Positions 1 to 7,531 of a DNA stretch of 44,214 nt are shown piece after piece. The position numbers and the translations under genes were made by a program. The notes under the pieces are model-generated. The model saw nothing but the letters and a program-made list of their open reading frames with translations, made no database searches and had not been told where the DNA came from. Each line of letters starts with the position of its first letter. Position 1 is the first letter of the stretch. Origin of the DNA: Treponema sp. (GTDB lineage Bacteria; Spirochaetota; Spirochaetia; Treponematales; Treponemataceae); assembly GCA_017449265.1 (NCBI GenBank), contig JAFSJW010000019.1, positions 1 to 44,214 on the forward strand. Reading direction: 5' to 3'.

Positions 1-693
1 AAAACCGTGGGCGACATAGTGTTCAGCGACGGAAGCGCAACGCCGTATGCAGACGGCCTGACGCTCACGGCAGAGCAGAAGGAGGCGGCAATCTCCGTGA
101 TTTTCTATGCGGGAACGGGCTTGAACTCCGGTGACGACACCACCACGAGCCGCACCCTGGGCGTGGGCCTGGCCCAAAACCAGAGCAGTCTTGTCTGGTG
201 CGTGAGCGGCGCGAACGCCCACAACACGAACATCACCACGATACAGTGCCCAGCAAGCGGAACCGCGGGCAACCTCACTTTCACGGGCGACAGGAACGGA
301 AGCGACAACCTTTCGCAAATCGGCGATTTCCTGGGCGGCAACGACGACACTGCGACCGAGGCGAGCTACCCCGCGTTCTACTTCGCGAAGAACTACAAGA
401 GCCAGACAGGGAGCCGCGTGAGCGGAACGGACTACGAAAGCGGCTGGTATCTTCCGAGCATTGCCGAGCTGTTCCAAATCTGGACAAAAATGACCGACTT
501 GAATAAGGCGATAGCTCTTTGTGCTGGAACAGAATTTAACTCATCAAAATACTACTGGTCGTCGTCCCAGTACGATTCCGCCGCCGATATTGACGCGTCC
601 TACCTCTTTTTCAGCGATGGGGCCTGTTGCTACGGCTACAAGTCCTTCGTGTCCACCCTCGGCAGGTGTGTTTGCGCAGTGCGGGCTTTTTAA
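1..693 (+). CDS. DUF1566-type secreted/surface protein, 5'-truncated by the window; candidate DGR variable protein
   Basis: The reading frame is open from the window edge (AAA ACC GTG ...) to the TAA at 691-693, so the true start and any signal peptide lie to the left. About 230 residues are visible. The C-terminal part has the DUF1566 / C-type-lectin-like pattern: GWYLPS near residue 147 (counting from the GTG at 7), YYWSSSQ near 182-188, and a terminal AVRAF. Residues 189-224 are almost all encoded by NNC or NNT codons (for example TAC GAT TCC GCC GCC GAT ATT GAC), as expected if an adenine-rich AAC/AAT template had been copied with A-to-N substitution in a diversity-generating retroelement. 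The function is probably ligand or surface binding. The family assignment rests on motifs; the DGR role is an inference, because many treponemal DUF1566 paralogues are not known DGR targets. Confidence 0.7.
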   Translation, partial: KTVGDIVFSDGSATPYADGLTLTAEQKEAAISVIFYAGTGLNSGDDTTTSRTLGVGLAQNQSSLVWCVSGANAHNTNITTIQCPASGTAGNLTFTGDRNGSDNLSQIGDFLGGNDDTATEASYPAFYFAKNYKSQTGSRVSGTDYESGWYLPSIAELFQIWTKMTDLNKAIALCAGTEFNSSKYYWSSSQYDSAADIDASYLFFSDGACCYGYKSFVSTLGRCVCAVRAF

Positions 694-700
694 CAATTTG

Positions 701-747
701 CACCTTCGCTTTGCGAAGGTGGCCACCATGCGGCAAAGCCGCATGGT
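701..747. repeat. Two tandem perfect hairpins just after the stop codon
   Basis: Hairpin one pairs 701-709 with 713-721 (9 bp, loop TTT). Hairpin two pairs 725-734 with 738-747 (10 bp, loop AAA). Neither has a following T-run, so they are poor terminators. They may be a dispersed palindromic repeat, or the downstream cruciform that assists DGR target recognition. Confidence 0.7.
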
Positions 748-844
748 ACAGCTATTTAGTAGACAAAATACAAGAATCTTTGTGTCTAGAATACTTCAGA
801 CAACGCTTCTTTTTTCCAGCCGTGCGGGATTTTACGCAAAGGCA

Positions 845-881
845 GGGCTGTCCCCACAAATGGGGCAGCCCACTTTTATCT
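845..881 (+). terminator. Probable rho-independent terminator
   Basis: GGGCTG plus CCCCA (845-856, one bulged T at 851) pairs with 861-871 across a CAAA loop, giving 11 bp. It is followed by an imperfect T-rich stretch. It separates the DUF1566 gene from yicC. Confidence 0.55.
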
Positions 882-909
882 ATTCTTTTTTCGTGATATT
901 ATTGACCCT

Positions 910-1779
910 ATGAACAGTATGACCGGTTACGGATTCCGCGAATCCATAGTTGAAAACACGCAGGTAAGCGTGGAGATAAAATCTGTGAACAACAGGTTTC
1001 TTGATCTCAATGTGAACATTCCGTCTTTTTTGAATCCTTTGGAGCAGAAAATACGGAAAATCGTTTCTGAGAAAATAGTCAGGGGAAAAATTGACCTGAC
1101 AATCCGCGTCAAAGATATGAATTCAACTATAAAGGTCAGTCCGGATTCAAATGCCGCGAGAATTTACTTCGACGCTATAAGGCAGATAGCCGGCGCGCTC
1201 GGGAAAAATGACTGCGACATTCCCCTTTCGCTGATAATAGCGCAGGACGGGGTTCTGAACATAACGCATGAGTATGATGCGGAGCGTTACTGGGAAAAAA
1301 TCGAACCTGTGTTTTCAGATGTTTTCGGTCAGTTTGTTGCGGACCGCGGTCGGGAAGGTGAGAATCTCCGGAAAGACCTTCTTTCCAAGCTCGATGTTCT
1401 TGATTCTTGCGCGGCTTTTTTCAAGGAATGGCAGCCGAAAATGGAGCAGAGATTCAAGGAGCAGGTTTCCGACAGATTCAATGAGCTTTTGGGAAGTCAT
1501 GTTGATGAAAACAGGATTATGACGGAAGTTGCCGCAATGATGGTAAAATACACTATAAACGAGGAAATAATCCGCTTGCACAGCCATCTTGATGCGCTCC
1601 GTAAGGAAATCTCCGAGAATCCCGTTCCCGGAAAAAGAATTGATTTCATTTGTCAGGAAGCTAACAGGGAGATAAACACTATCGGCTCAAAGAACCAGTT
1701 TACGGAAGTGGGGGCTTTCGTGGTGAACGCGAAGGATGCGCTTGAAAATATCCGTGAACAGGCGAAAAATGTAGAATAG
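910..1779 (+). CDS. yicC: YicC/YloC family endoribonuclease
   Basis: This 289-residue protein has the full YicC-family layout. The N-terminal motif SMTGYG is at residues 3-8, and the C-terminal DUF1732 domain has the signature QEANREINTIGSK near residue 250, ending in IREQ-x-x-NVE. Family members are reported to be RNA endonucleases that influence RNA turnover; the substrate here cannot be told from sequence. The length matches the usual ~290 residues. The start at 910 gives the canonical N-terminus. It is the first gene of a yicC / cytidylate kinase-like pair, with only 32 bases before the next start. Confidence 0.93.
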   Translation: MNSMTGYGFRESIVENTQVSVEIKSVNNRFLDLNVNIPSFLNPLEQKIRKIVSEKIVRGKIDLTIRVKDMNSTIKVSPDSNAARIYFDAIRQIAGALGKNDCDIPLSLIIAQDGVLNITHEYDAERYWEKIEPVFSDVFGQFVADRGREGENLRKDLLSKLDVLDSCAAFFKEWQPKMEQRFKEQVSDRFNELLGSHVDENRIMTEVAAMMVKYTINEEIIRLHSHLDALRKEISENPVPGKRIDFICQEANREINTIGSKNQFTEVGAFVVNAKDALENIREQAKNVE

Positions 1780-1811
1780 ATTTTTTTGTTGCTATGAAAA
1801 TTGGAGGAGAT

Positions 1812-2363
1812 ATGTATAAACTGAAAAAGGATTTGCGAATCGCTATCAGCGGAAAGTCTGGGTGCGGAAATACCACCGTAAGTTCGCTGCTTTCTGAAAG
1901 ACTCGGCGTTAAGCTCATAAATTACACTTTCAGGCAGCTTGCTGCGGAGAAGAACATGACTTTGCCTGAAGTAATCGAGAAGGCAAAAACTGACGACAGC
2001 TATGACATCTATGTTGACACTCATCAGGTGGAGCTTGCCAAGAAAGAGCCGTGCGTGCTTGGAAGCCGTCTTGCAATCTGGATGCTTAAGGAAGCCGATG
2101 TTAAGATTTATCTTATTGCGAGCGATGACACGCGCGCAAAGCGAATCCTGAACAGAGAGGGCGGAGATCTTGAAAAAATCAAGGAATTCACGAAATTCCG
2201 CGACACGCAGGATTCCGAGCGGTACATGAAGCTCTATAAAATCGACAACAATGAGTATGAGTTTGCGGATTTGAAAATCGACACTGCAACGAAAACTCCT
2301 GAGATGATTGTTGATTTTATCCTTGAGTTCTTGAAATCAAGGGATTTTATCGAAGAGGCGTAA
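1812..2363 (+). CDS. Cytidylate kinase-like P-loop protein
   Basis: This 183-residue protein resembles the short cytidylate kinase-like family. It has an N-terminal nucleotide loop (GKSGCGNTT, residues ~13-21), then LLSERLGVKLINY, then a C-terminal TKFRDTQDSERY segment typical of the group. Members phosphorylate CMP/dCMP or related nucleotides, so a role in pyrimidine nucleotide supply is likely. The usual P-loop lysine is replaced by asparagine, a substitution I associate with this subfamily (GSGNT/GSGTT forms) rather than with decay. ATG 1812 is chosen because GGAGG at 1803-1807 precedes it; the in-frame ATG at 1794 has no such site. The gene follows yicC closely and is probably cotranscribed. 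Confidence 0.8.
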   Translation: MYKLKKDLRIAISGKSGCGNTTVSSLLSERLGVKLINYTFRQLAAEKNMTLPEVIEKAKTDDSYDIYVDTHQVELAKKEPCVLGSRLAIWMLKEADVKIYLIASDDTRAKRILNREGGDLEKIKEFTKFRDTQDSERYMKLYKIDNNEYEFADLKIDTATKTPEMIVDFILEFLKSRDFIEEA

Positions 2364-2366
2364 GGC

Positions 2367-2406
2367 TGTCTGATAGCACAGGCGTTGTGTCAGACAAACC
2401 TGTGCT
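2367..2406 (+). other. Two interleaved inverted repeats (pseudoknot or alternative hairpins)
   Basis: TGTCTGA (2367-2373) pairs with TCAGACA (2390-2396). AGCACAGG (2375-2382) pairs with CCTGTGCT (2399-2406). The helices cross, so they form either a pseudoknot or mutually exclusive stems. They lie right behind the kinase stop and have no T-run. Confidence 0.6.
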
Positions 2407-2447
2407 GCTAAAAAGGTCAGAAAATGCTAATTTTTAATTCAAAGTGA

Positions 2448-2476
2448 TTGACTAATTTCGTTTTGTTCGATATATT
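2448..2476 (+). promoter_or_regulatory. Sigma70-type promoter for tRNA-Gly
   Basis: TTGACT (2448-2453) and TATATT (2471-2476) are separated by exactly 17 bases. Transcription would start near 2483, about 7 bases before the mature tRNA end. Confidence 0.8.
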
Positions 2477-2489
2477 AGTATTCACATTT

Positions 2490-2562
2490 GCGGCAGTCAT
2501 ATAACGGCTCATTATCTCAGCCTTCCAAGCTGATGACGAGGGTTCGACTCCCTTCTGCCGCT
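2490..2562 (+). tRNA. tRNA-Gly(TCC)
   Basis: The cloverleaf was traced by hand. The acceptor pairs GCGGCAG (2490-2496) with CTGCCGC (2555-2561), with discriminator T2562. The anticodon stem is TCAGC/GCTGA around loop CTTCCAA (2522-2528), giving anticodon TCC (2524-2526), which reads GGA/GGG glycine codons. The T-arm is GAGGG, loop TTCGACT, CCCTT. The D-stem is short and A/T-only. CCA is not encoded. Confidence 0.93.
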
Positions 2563-2569
2563 TGCTTAA

Positions 2570-2595
2570 AACCCTTGCTGTGCAAGGGTTTTTTT
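2570..2595 (+). terminator. Rho-independent terminator of tRNA-Gly
   Basis: AACCCTTGC (2570-2578) pairs with GCAAGGGTT (2582-2590) across a TGT loop and runs into seven consecutive Ts (2589-2595). It ends only 39 bases before the trpS start. Confidence 0.92.
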
Positions 2596-2634
2596 GTGCC
2601 GATTTTTTTTATCTTAATCATAAGGAAAAGAAAA

Positions 2635-3720
2635 ATGTCAGATATTGAGACAAACTCAGATAAAATCCTTGCGGAGGCAGTTCGCCAGAGCAACAGGATT
2701 GAGGAAGATATAAAAATAAATCCAAAGAAATACCGTGTCCTTACTGGCGACAGACCTACAGGACGCCTTCATATCGGTCATTATTTCGGCTCTCTCCAGA
2801 ACAGAGTACGCCTTTCAAAGATGGGTGTTCCTACAATGATACTGATTGCCGACTATCAGGTTCTCACAGATCATGATGCGTTCGACAAGATAAGCCAGAA
2901 CACGAAGCAGCTCGTTATCGACTATATTGCGGCAGGAATCGAGCCTGGCGATGATGTGATAATCTATCCGCACAGCTATGTTCCGGAGGCAAATCAGCTG
3001 ATGGTTCCGTTCCTTACGCTCGTGTCAAATTCTGAGCTGAGCCGCAATCCTACTGTAAAAGATGAAATATCAAAGTCAGAGCTGAAAGTCGTCAATGCCG
3101 GAATGTACACTTATCCTGTTCATCAGGCGGTAGACATTCTTTTCTGCAAGGGAAATGTCGTTCCTGTAGGAAAAGACCAGCTTCCGCACCTTGAGATTGC
3201 CCGCACGATTGCGCGCAGATTCAACGACAAATTCTGCAAGAACTCGGAGCCTGTTTTTCCCGAGCCTCACGCGCTTCTTGCCAAGACCCCGATGATTCTG
3301 GGGCTTGACGGGAACGCCAAGATGTCAAAATCTCTTGGTAACGCAATCATGCTCTCGGCAACCGAGGACGAAACTGCAAAAGCTATCAAGAAAGCAAAGA
3401 CAGATCAGGAGAGGCACATAACTTATGACCCTGTTAACCGCCCTGAAGTTGCCAACCTTCTTAGGCTTATTTCTCTTTGCACCCACGAGGAGCCTGAGAA
3501 AATCGCCGAGAAAATCGGGGATGGCGGCGGCGGAATGCTCAAGTCAACGCTTACCGAAGCTTTGAACGAGGAGCTTAGGCCGCTACGCACAAAACGCGCG
3601 GAACTGGAGAAAGACCCTGAGTATATCAGGAAAGTTCTTCTTTCTGGAAGTGAGAAGGCTCGTGAAATCGCATCGCAGACTTTGAAAGAAGTCCGCCACG
3701 CAATGAACATGGAAATTTAA
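2635..3720 (+). CDS. trpS: Tryptophanyl-tRNA synthetase
   Basis: This class I aminoacyl-tRNA synthetase charges tRNA-Trp. The 361-residue product has the HIGH motif as HIGH at residues 46-49 (in GRLHIGHYFG) and KMSKS at residues 229-233, followed by SLGNAI. ATG 2635 is preceded by AAGGAAAAG (2622-2630). A longer in-frame extension to 2488 would run through the tRNA gene and is rejected. An N-terminal extension of ~35 residues precedes the catalytic core. The stop codon overlaps the mfd start by one base (TAATG), so mfd is probably translationally coupled. No clear promoter was found between the tRNA terminator and trpS. Confidence 0.96.
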   Translation: MSDIETNSDKILAEAVRQSNRIEEDIKINPKKYRVLTGDRPTGRLHIGHYFGSLQNRVRLSKMGVPTMILIADYQVLTDHDAFDKISQNTKQLVIDYIAAGIEPGDDVIIYPHSYVPEANQLMVPFLTLVSNSELSRNPTVKDEISKSELKVVNAGMYTYPVHQAVDILFCKGNVVPVGKDQLPHLEIARTIARRFNDKFCKNSEPVFPEPHALLAKTPMILGLDGNAKMSKSLGNAIMLSATEDETAKAIKKAKTDQERHITYDPVNRPEVANLLRLISLCTHEEPEKIAEKIGDGGGGMLKSTLTEALNEELRPLRTKRAELEKDPEYIRKVLLSGSEKAREIASQTLKEVRHAMNMEI

Positions 3721-6700
3721 TGAAATCACTCTTATCATCACCAGTTTCCTCAATCTTGAGTTACTGGCAGGAATTCAATTCAACCGTAAAGAACATAAAA
3801 TCTTTTCCAGTAGAAATAGAAGGCCTGCAAGGCGCGGCTTCGTCTTTTTTCGTGGCAAGCTTCATAGATAATGCCAAGTCGAATCTTTTGTACATAAGCC
3901 AGTACGCTGGAACCGGGCGTTACGCCCAAGAGCAGCAGAAATCTGCGGCGCGGTCAGTGGCTGGAATGGATGCTCTTCTTGTAGTCCAGAACGAAAAGAC
4001 GGCTATGGATGTTGCCTGCGACCTTCGTACAGCTTTTGAGGATGCAGTAGAGGTTTACAATCTTCCTTGGTGGGGGCTTGTTCCGTACCGCGCTACGGCA
4101 AAAGGTGCCAGAGTGTTCGGGGAGCGGGCGGGCGTTCTTGCTCTGATGGCGTCTCAGGGACGCATGATGACTCAGCAGACGAAGCCACGGATTTTCATCG
4201 TCAGCCAGCGGGCTTTACAGACTCCGGTTCCTGCCCCCGAATACATAAAAGGACTTATTTTTTCTTTGCACAAAGGAAAGCAGGTTGAGCCGACGGACTT
4301 GGCGGACGACCTTGCTTACATGGGGTATATCCGCGTTCCTAAAGTCAGCGCGCCCGGCGAATTCACGCTCCGAGGCGAGGTTATGGATATATTCACGCCG
4401 GGGGAGGAGCTTCCGACAAGAATCCTTTTTGATTTTGATACAATTGAATCGCTCAAGACTTTCAGCGTGGAGACTCAGGCGACTGTGGGCTTGCGGGACG
4501 GGCTTCTTGTGTACCCGATGAAAGAAGTCATCTGGGACGATGAGCTTATTTCTTCCCTTGAGAAAAAATTTGATGCAATGGAAAAAGGCGGCGCGGGGCA
4601 GTCACTGAAAGATGATTTCGGGGATTTTCAGCTTTCGCTTACGGAAAAAGCGCGGGAGGCTAAGGAAAAGTTCCTTGACGAGATAAAGGCTTGTGGCGAA
4701 AGCGAGGGAGAGGAGCTTTTCTATCCTGTTCTATGGGAAAAAAAATACACTGTTCTTGATTATATCAGTCCTGAAACGCCTGTTTTTTTCTTCGATTACG
4801 AAAGGCTTCTTAACGCGCAGGAAAATTTTGACCGCGAGTATTTTGGACTTTACCGAAAGGCAAGGCAGGAATTCCCCGTGTTCTATCCGAGGGAAGTTCT
4901 CGTTCCGTTCGATGAGATATTCTGCCTGCACGAAAAGCGCATAATCTTCAAGACTCTTCACACTCAAGAAACTCAGGCGGCAGAAGAGCTATCTTTTGGC
5001 GGGGCAGGCAGGATAAAGATTGACTGCGAGCCTTCCCGAAGTTTTTTTGGAAATATAAAATACCTGAAAGATGAGATTACTGCCATGCAAAACGAGGGAT
5101 GGAAAATCTTCGTGTTTGCGGACAACGAGAATCAGGCTCTCAGGATAAACGAAATCCTCAAAAATTTTGGTAACGAAAATGATGATAGTGTGGATAAAAC
5201 CGCACAGCTTGCCAAAAAAAGTGTAGAAAAATTCATACCATATACTATTTTTCCTAAGGCGATAACATCCGGATTCAGCGTTGATGCCGAAAAACTGATA
5301 GTAATTCAGGAAAACGAGATTTTCGGGCGCAAGAAGCAGGCACCTAAGTCGCTTCATCATGTAAAATCCGAGGCCATCGAAACTTTCGTAGACCTTAACG
5401 AAGGCGACTATGTTGTTCATACGAATTACGGAATCGGAATATTCAAGGGAATCGAGAGAATAAAATCGCTCGGGATGGAACGCGATTATATCGAACTTGA
5501 GTACGCGGACGAAGAGTATGTTTATGTTCCGATTGAGCAGGTGAACCTCGTTCAGAGATACATCGGAAATAACGGAGACAACCCGAGGCTGGATAAAATC
5601 GGCTCAAAGGCATGGGAGAACAGGAAGAACAAGGTCAGGAAAGAAGTCGAGGACATGGCGGAGAAACTTATCGCCCTGTACTCAAAGCGCAAGGCAAGCA
5701 GGGGCTTTCCGTTCCCGAAGGACTCCGAGTGGCAGACTGCGTTCGAGGCGTCTTTTCCTTACGAGGATACGCCTGACCAGTACACGGTCACTCAGGAAAT
5801 CAAGGCGGATATGGAAAAGCCCGTTCCTATGGACCGTCTTTTGTGCGGCGATGTCGGCTACGGAAAGACCGAAATTTCAATGCGAGCTGCGTTCAAGGCC
5901 GTGATGGGCGGAAAGCAGGTGGCGTTCCTTGCGCCTACGACGATTCTTGCGGAGCAGCACTACGAGACTTGTGTCGAGCGTTTCCAGAACTTTCCCGTAA
6001 CGATTGCGCAGATGAGCAGGTTCGTTTCCGCAAAAGAGCAAAAGCAAACGCTTGAACGGCTTGCAAAAGGCGAAATTGATATTCTCATAGGAACTCACAG
6101 GATTATTCAGAAAGATGTTGTTTTCAGGGACCTGGGGCTGATGATTATAGACGAGGAGCAGCGGTTCGGCGTTAAGGACAAGGAAAAACTAAAGTCCCTC
6201 AAGGCGAACATAGATTCCCTTGCTATGAGCGCGACTCCGATTCCGCGTACCCTCCACATGAGCCTTCTGAAAATCCGCGACATGAGCCTTCTTACGACTC
6301 CGCCGCAGACAAGAAAACCGATTGAGACCGTCATTGACGAGTACACGGACGAGCGCGTTGCGAGCGCAATCCGCCGCGAGGTTGAGCGGGGCGGTCAGGT
6401 ATTTTTCCTTCACAACAGGGTGGAGACGCTTGACGAAACTCGCCGCAAACTTGAGAAAATCGTTCCCGAGATGATGATTGATGTTGCGCATGGTCAGATG
6501 TCCGCGGAGGAGCTTGACGATATTTTCCGCCGGTTTAAGATGGGCGGATTTCATGTGCTTGTTGCGACTACAATCATAGAGAACGGAATCGATATTCCGA
6601 ATGTGAACACGATTATAATCGACCGTGCCGATATGTACGGAGTCAGCCAGCTCTACCAGCTTCGCGGGCGCGTGGGGCGGAGCGACAAGAAAGCGTACGC

Positions 6701-7397
6701 GTACCTTCTGTACCCAGAGAACAAGGCTCTGAGCGAAGTCGCGATGAAACGACTCCAGGTAATATCGGACTTTACCGAGCTTGGCTCTGGATTCAAAATC
6801 GCGATGAAAGACATGGAGATTCGCGGCGCAGGAAACCTTCTCGGGCGTGACCAGAGCGGTGAAGTGTATTCGGTAGGTTTCGATATGTACATGAAGCTTC
6901 TGAACGAAGCCGTTGAGCGACTTACGAAAGAAAACTACGAGGAGCAGAGCGAAGTCCTCATGGAGCTTGAGTACACGGGATTTATCCCTGACTCATACAT
7001 TCCGAACACACAGACGAAGATGGAAATCTACAAGAAAGTTGCAGGAATCCAAACGCGCGATGAGCTTGAGCGCATGATGTCCGAGCTTGAGGACAGGTTC
7101 GGGCCTGTTCCTGACGAGGTTTACAGTCTTCTGAGCCTTGCCGAGGTGCGCATAATTGCGAAAAAACTTTTCATTAGGACTCTAAAGGAAAAGAACGGGC
7201 TTATCACAGCCGAGTTCAGCAAAGTTTCTAACATCAATGTTGACAAAGTGATAAAGATGATGGTCTCAAGTCACGGCAAGGTCAAGCTGGATCCTGCTCG
7301 TCCGAATGTCCTCATGCTTTCTACGGGAAAAATCGGTCTGAAAGAAAAGAGCCAGTTCATCCGCGAGCAGCTTGAGCATTTGATGGTAGAGGGCTGA
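3720..7397 (+). CDS. mfd: Transcription-repair coupling factor Mfd
   Basis: Mfd is a DNA translocase that removes stalled RNA polymerase and recruits UvrA for transcription-coupled repair. The 1225-residue protein shows the UvrB-like N-terminal region, an RNA-polymerase interaction segment beginning near 563 (DYVVHTNYGIGIFKGIE), a helicase Walker A GDVGYGKT at 710-717, the DEEQ box at 811-814 and a QLRGRVGRS motif VI further on. It is somewhat longer than the common ~1150 residues. It overlaps trpS by one base. Nothing suggests a frameshift. Confidence 0.97.
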   Translation: MKSLLSSPVSSILSYWQEFNSTVKNIKSFPVEIEGLQGAASSFFVASFIDNAKSNLLYISQYAGTGRYAQEQQKSAARSVAGMDALLVVQNEKTAMDVACDLRTAFEDAVEVYNLPWWGLVPYRATAKGARVFGERAGVLALMASQGRMMTQQTKPRIFIVSQRALQTPVPAPEYIKGLIFSLHKGKQVEPTDLADDLAYMGYIRVPKVSAPGEFTLRGEVMDIFTPGEELPTRILFDFDTIESLKTFSVETQATVGLRDGLLVYPMKEVIWDDELISSLEKKFDAMEKGGAGQSLKDDFGDFQLSLTEKAREAKEKFLDEIKACGESEGEELFYPVLWEKKYTVLDYISPETPVFFFDYERLLNAQENFDREYFGLYRKARQEFPVFYPREVLVPFDEIFCLHEKRIIFKTLHTQETQAAEELSFGGAGRIKIDCEPSRSFFGNIKYLKDEITAMQNEGWKIFVFADNENQALRINEILKNFGNENDDSVDKTAQLAKKSVEKFIPYTIFPKAITSGFSVDAEKLIVIQENEIFGRKKQAPKSLHHVKSEAIETFVDLNEGDYVVHTNYGIGIFKGIERIKSLGMERDYIELEYADEEYVYVPIEQVNLVQRYIGNNGDNPRLDKIGSKAWENRKNKVRKEVEDMAEKLIALYSKRKASRGFPFPKDSEWQTAFEASFPYEDTPDQYTVTQEIKADMEKPVPMDRLLCGDVGYGKTEISMRAAFKAVMGGKQVAFLAPTTILAEQHYETCVERFQNFPVTIAQMSRFVSAKEQKQTLERLAKGEIDILIGTHRIIQKDVVFRDLGLMIIDEEQRFGVKDKEKLKSLKANIDSLAMSATPIPRTLHMSLLKIRDMSLLTTPPQTRKPIETVIDEYTDERVASAIRREVERGGQVFFLHNRVETLDETRRKLEKIVPEMMIDVAHGQMSAEELDDIFRRFKMGGFHVLVATTIIENGIDIPNVNTIIIDRADMYGVSQLYQLRGRVGRSDKKAYAYLLYPENKALSEVAMKRLQVISDFTELGSGFKIAMKDMEIRGAGNLLGRDQSGEVYSVGFDMYMKLLNEAVERLTKENYEEQSEVLMELEYTGFIPDSYIPNTQTKMEIYKKVAGIQTRDELERMMSELEDRFGPVPDEVYSLLSLAEVRIIAKKLFIRTLKEKNGLITAEFSKVSNINVDKVIKMMVSSHGKVKLDPARPNVLMLSTGKIGLKEKSQFIREQLEHLMVEG

Positions 7398-7409
7398 AAT
7401 CAGCTGTGG

Positions 7410-7475
7410 CGTGGTGGTTAGCGTTCCGCAGGTTCGCACAACTCTGCTCAACCACCGCGTTTCATACTTTTTAGA
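7410..7475 (+). terminator. Possible terminator after mfd
   Basis: CGTGGTGGTT (7410-7419) pairs with AACCACCGCG (7450-7459; one G-T pair) around a 30-base loop. A modest T-stretch follows at 7469-7473. The large loop makes it atypical. Confidence 0.4.
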
Positions 7476-7482
7476 CATTCCT

Positions 7483-7507
7483 GTCATACTGAACTTGATT
7501 CGGAATC
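7483..7507. repeat. Possible degenerate intergenic repeat
   Basis: The segment GTCATACTGAACTTGATTCG plus GAATC contains the small palindrome GATTCGGAATC (7497-7507). It resembles degenerate GTCATnCnGAACTTGnTTC-type intergenic repeats seen in many bacterial genomes. I saw no second copy in the window, so the assignment is tentative. Confidence 0.3.
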
Positions 7508-7524
7508 TTTTTACATATTATAAT
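7495..7524 (+). promoter_or_regulatory. Promoter of the glycan locus, abutting the first start codon
   Basis: TTGATT (7495-7500) and a perfect TATAAT (7519-7524) are separated by 18 bases. The predicted transcription start is near 7531, next to ATG 7532, so the first message may be leaderless. No ribosome binding site is visible upstream of 7532. Confidence 0.55.
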
Positions 7525-7531
7525 GATACTT

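Noticed and set aside
105..506. Overlapping open frames on both strands inside the DUF1566 gene
   Set aside because: They are arginine-, serine- and proline-rich shadow frames of GC-rich coding sequence with no recognisable motif.
694..909. DGR template repeat next to the candidate variable gene
   Set aside because: No stretch here resembles the 556-690 sequence with added adenines.
1848..1880. Missing P-loop lysine in the kinase-like gene as a sign of decay
   Set aside because: The GxGN(T/S)T form is, to my knowledge, found in this subfamily, and the rest of the frame is intact.
2488..2634. N-terminal extension of trpS to 2488
   Set aside because: It would read through tRNA-Gly and its terminator. 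ATG 2635 has a ribosome binding site and gives a normal TrpS length.
7401..7460. tRNA-like look of the sequence after mfd (GTGGTTAGCG...GGTTCGCAC)
   Set aside because: No acceptor stem, anticodon stem or T-arm can be completed; only one long hairpin forms.
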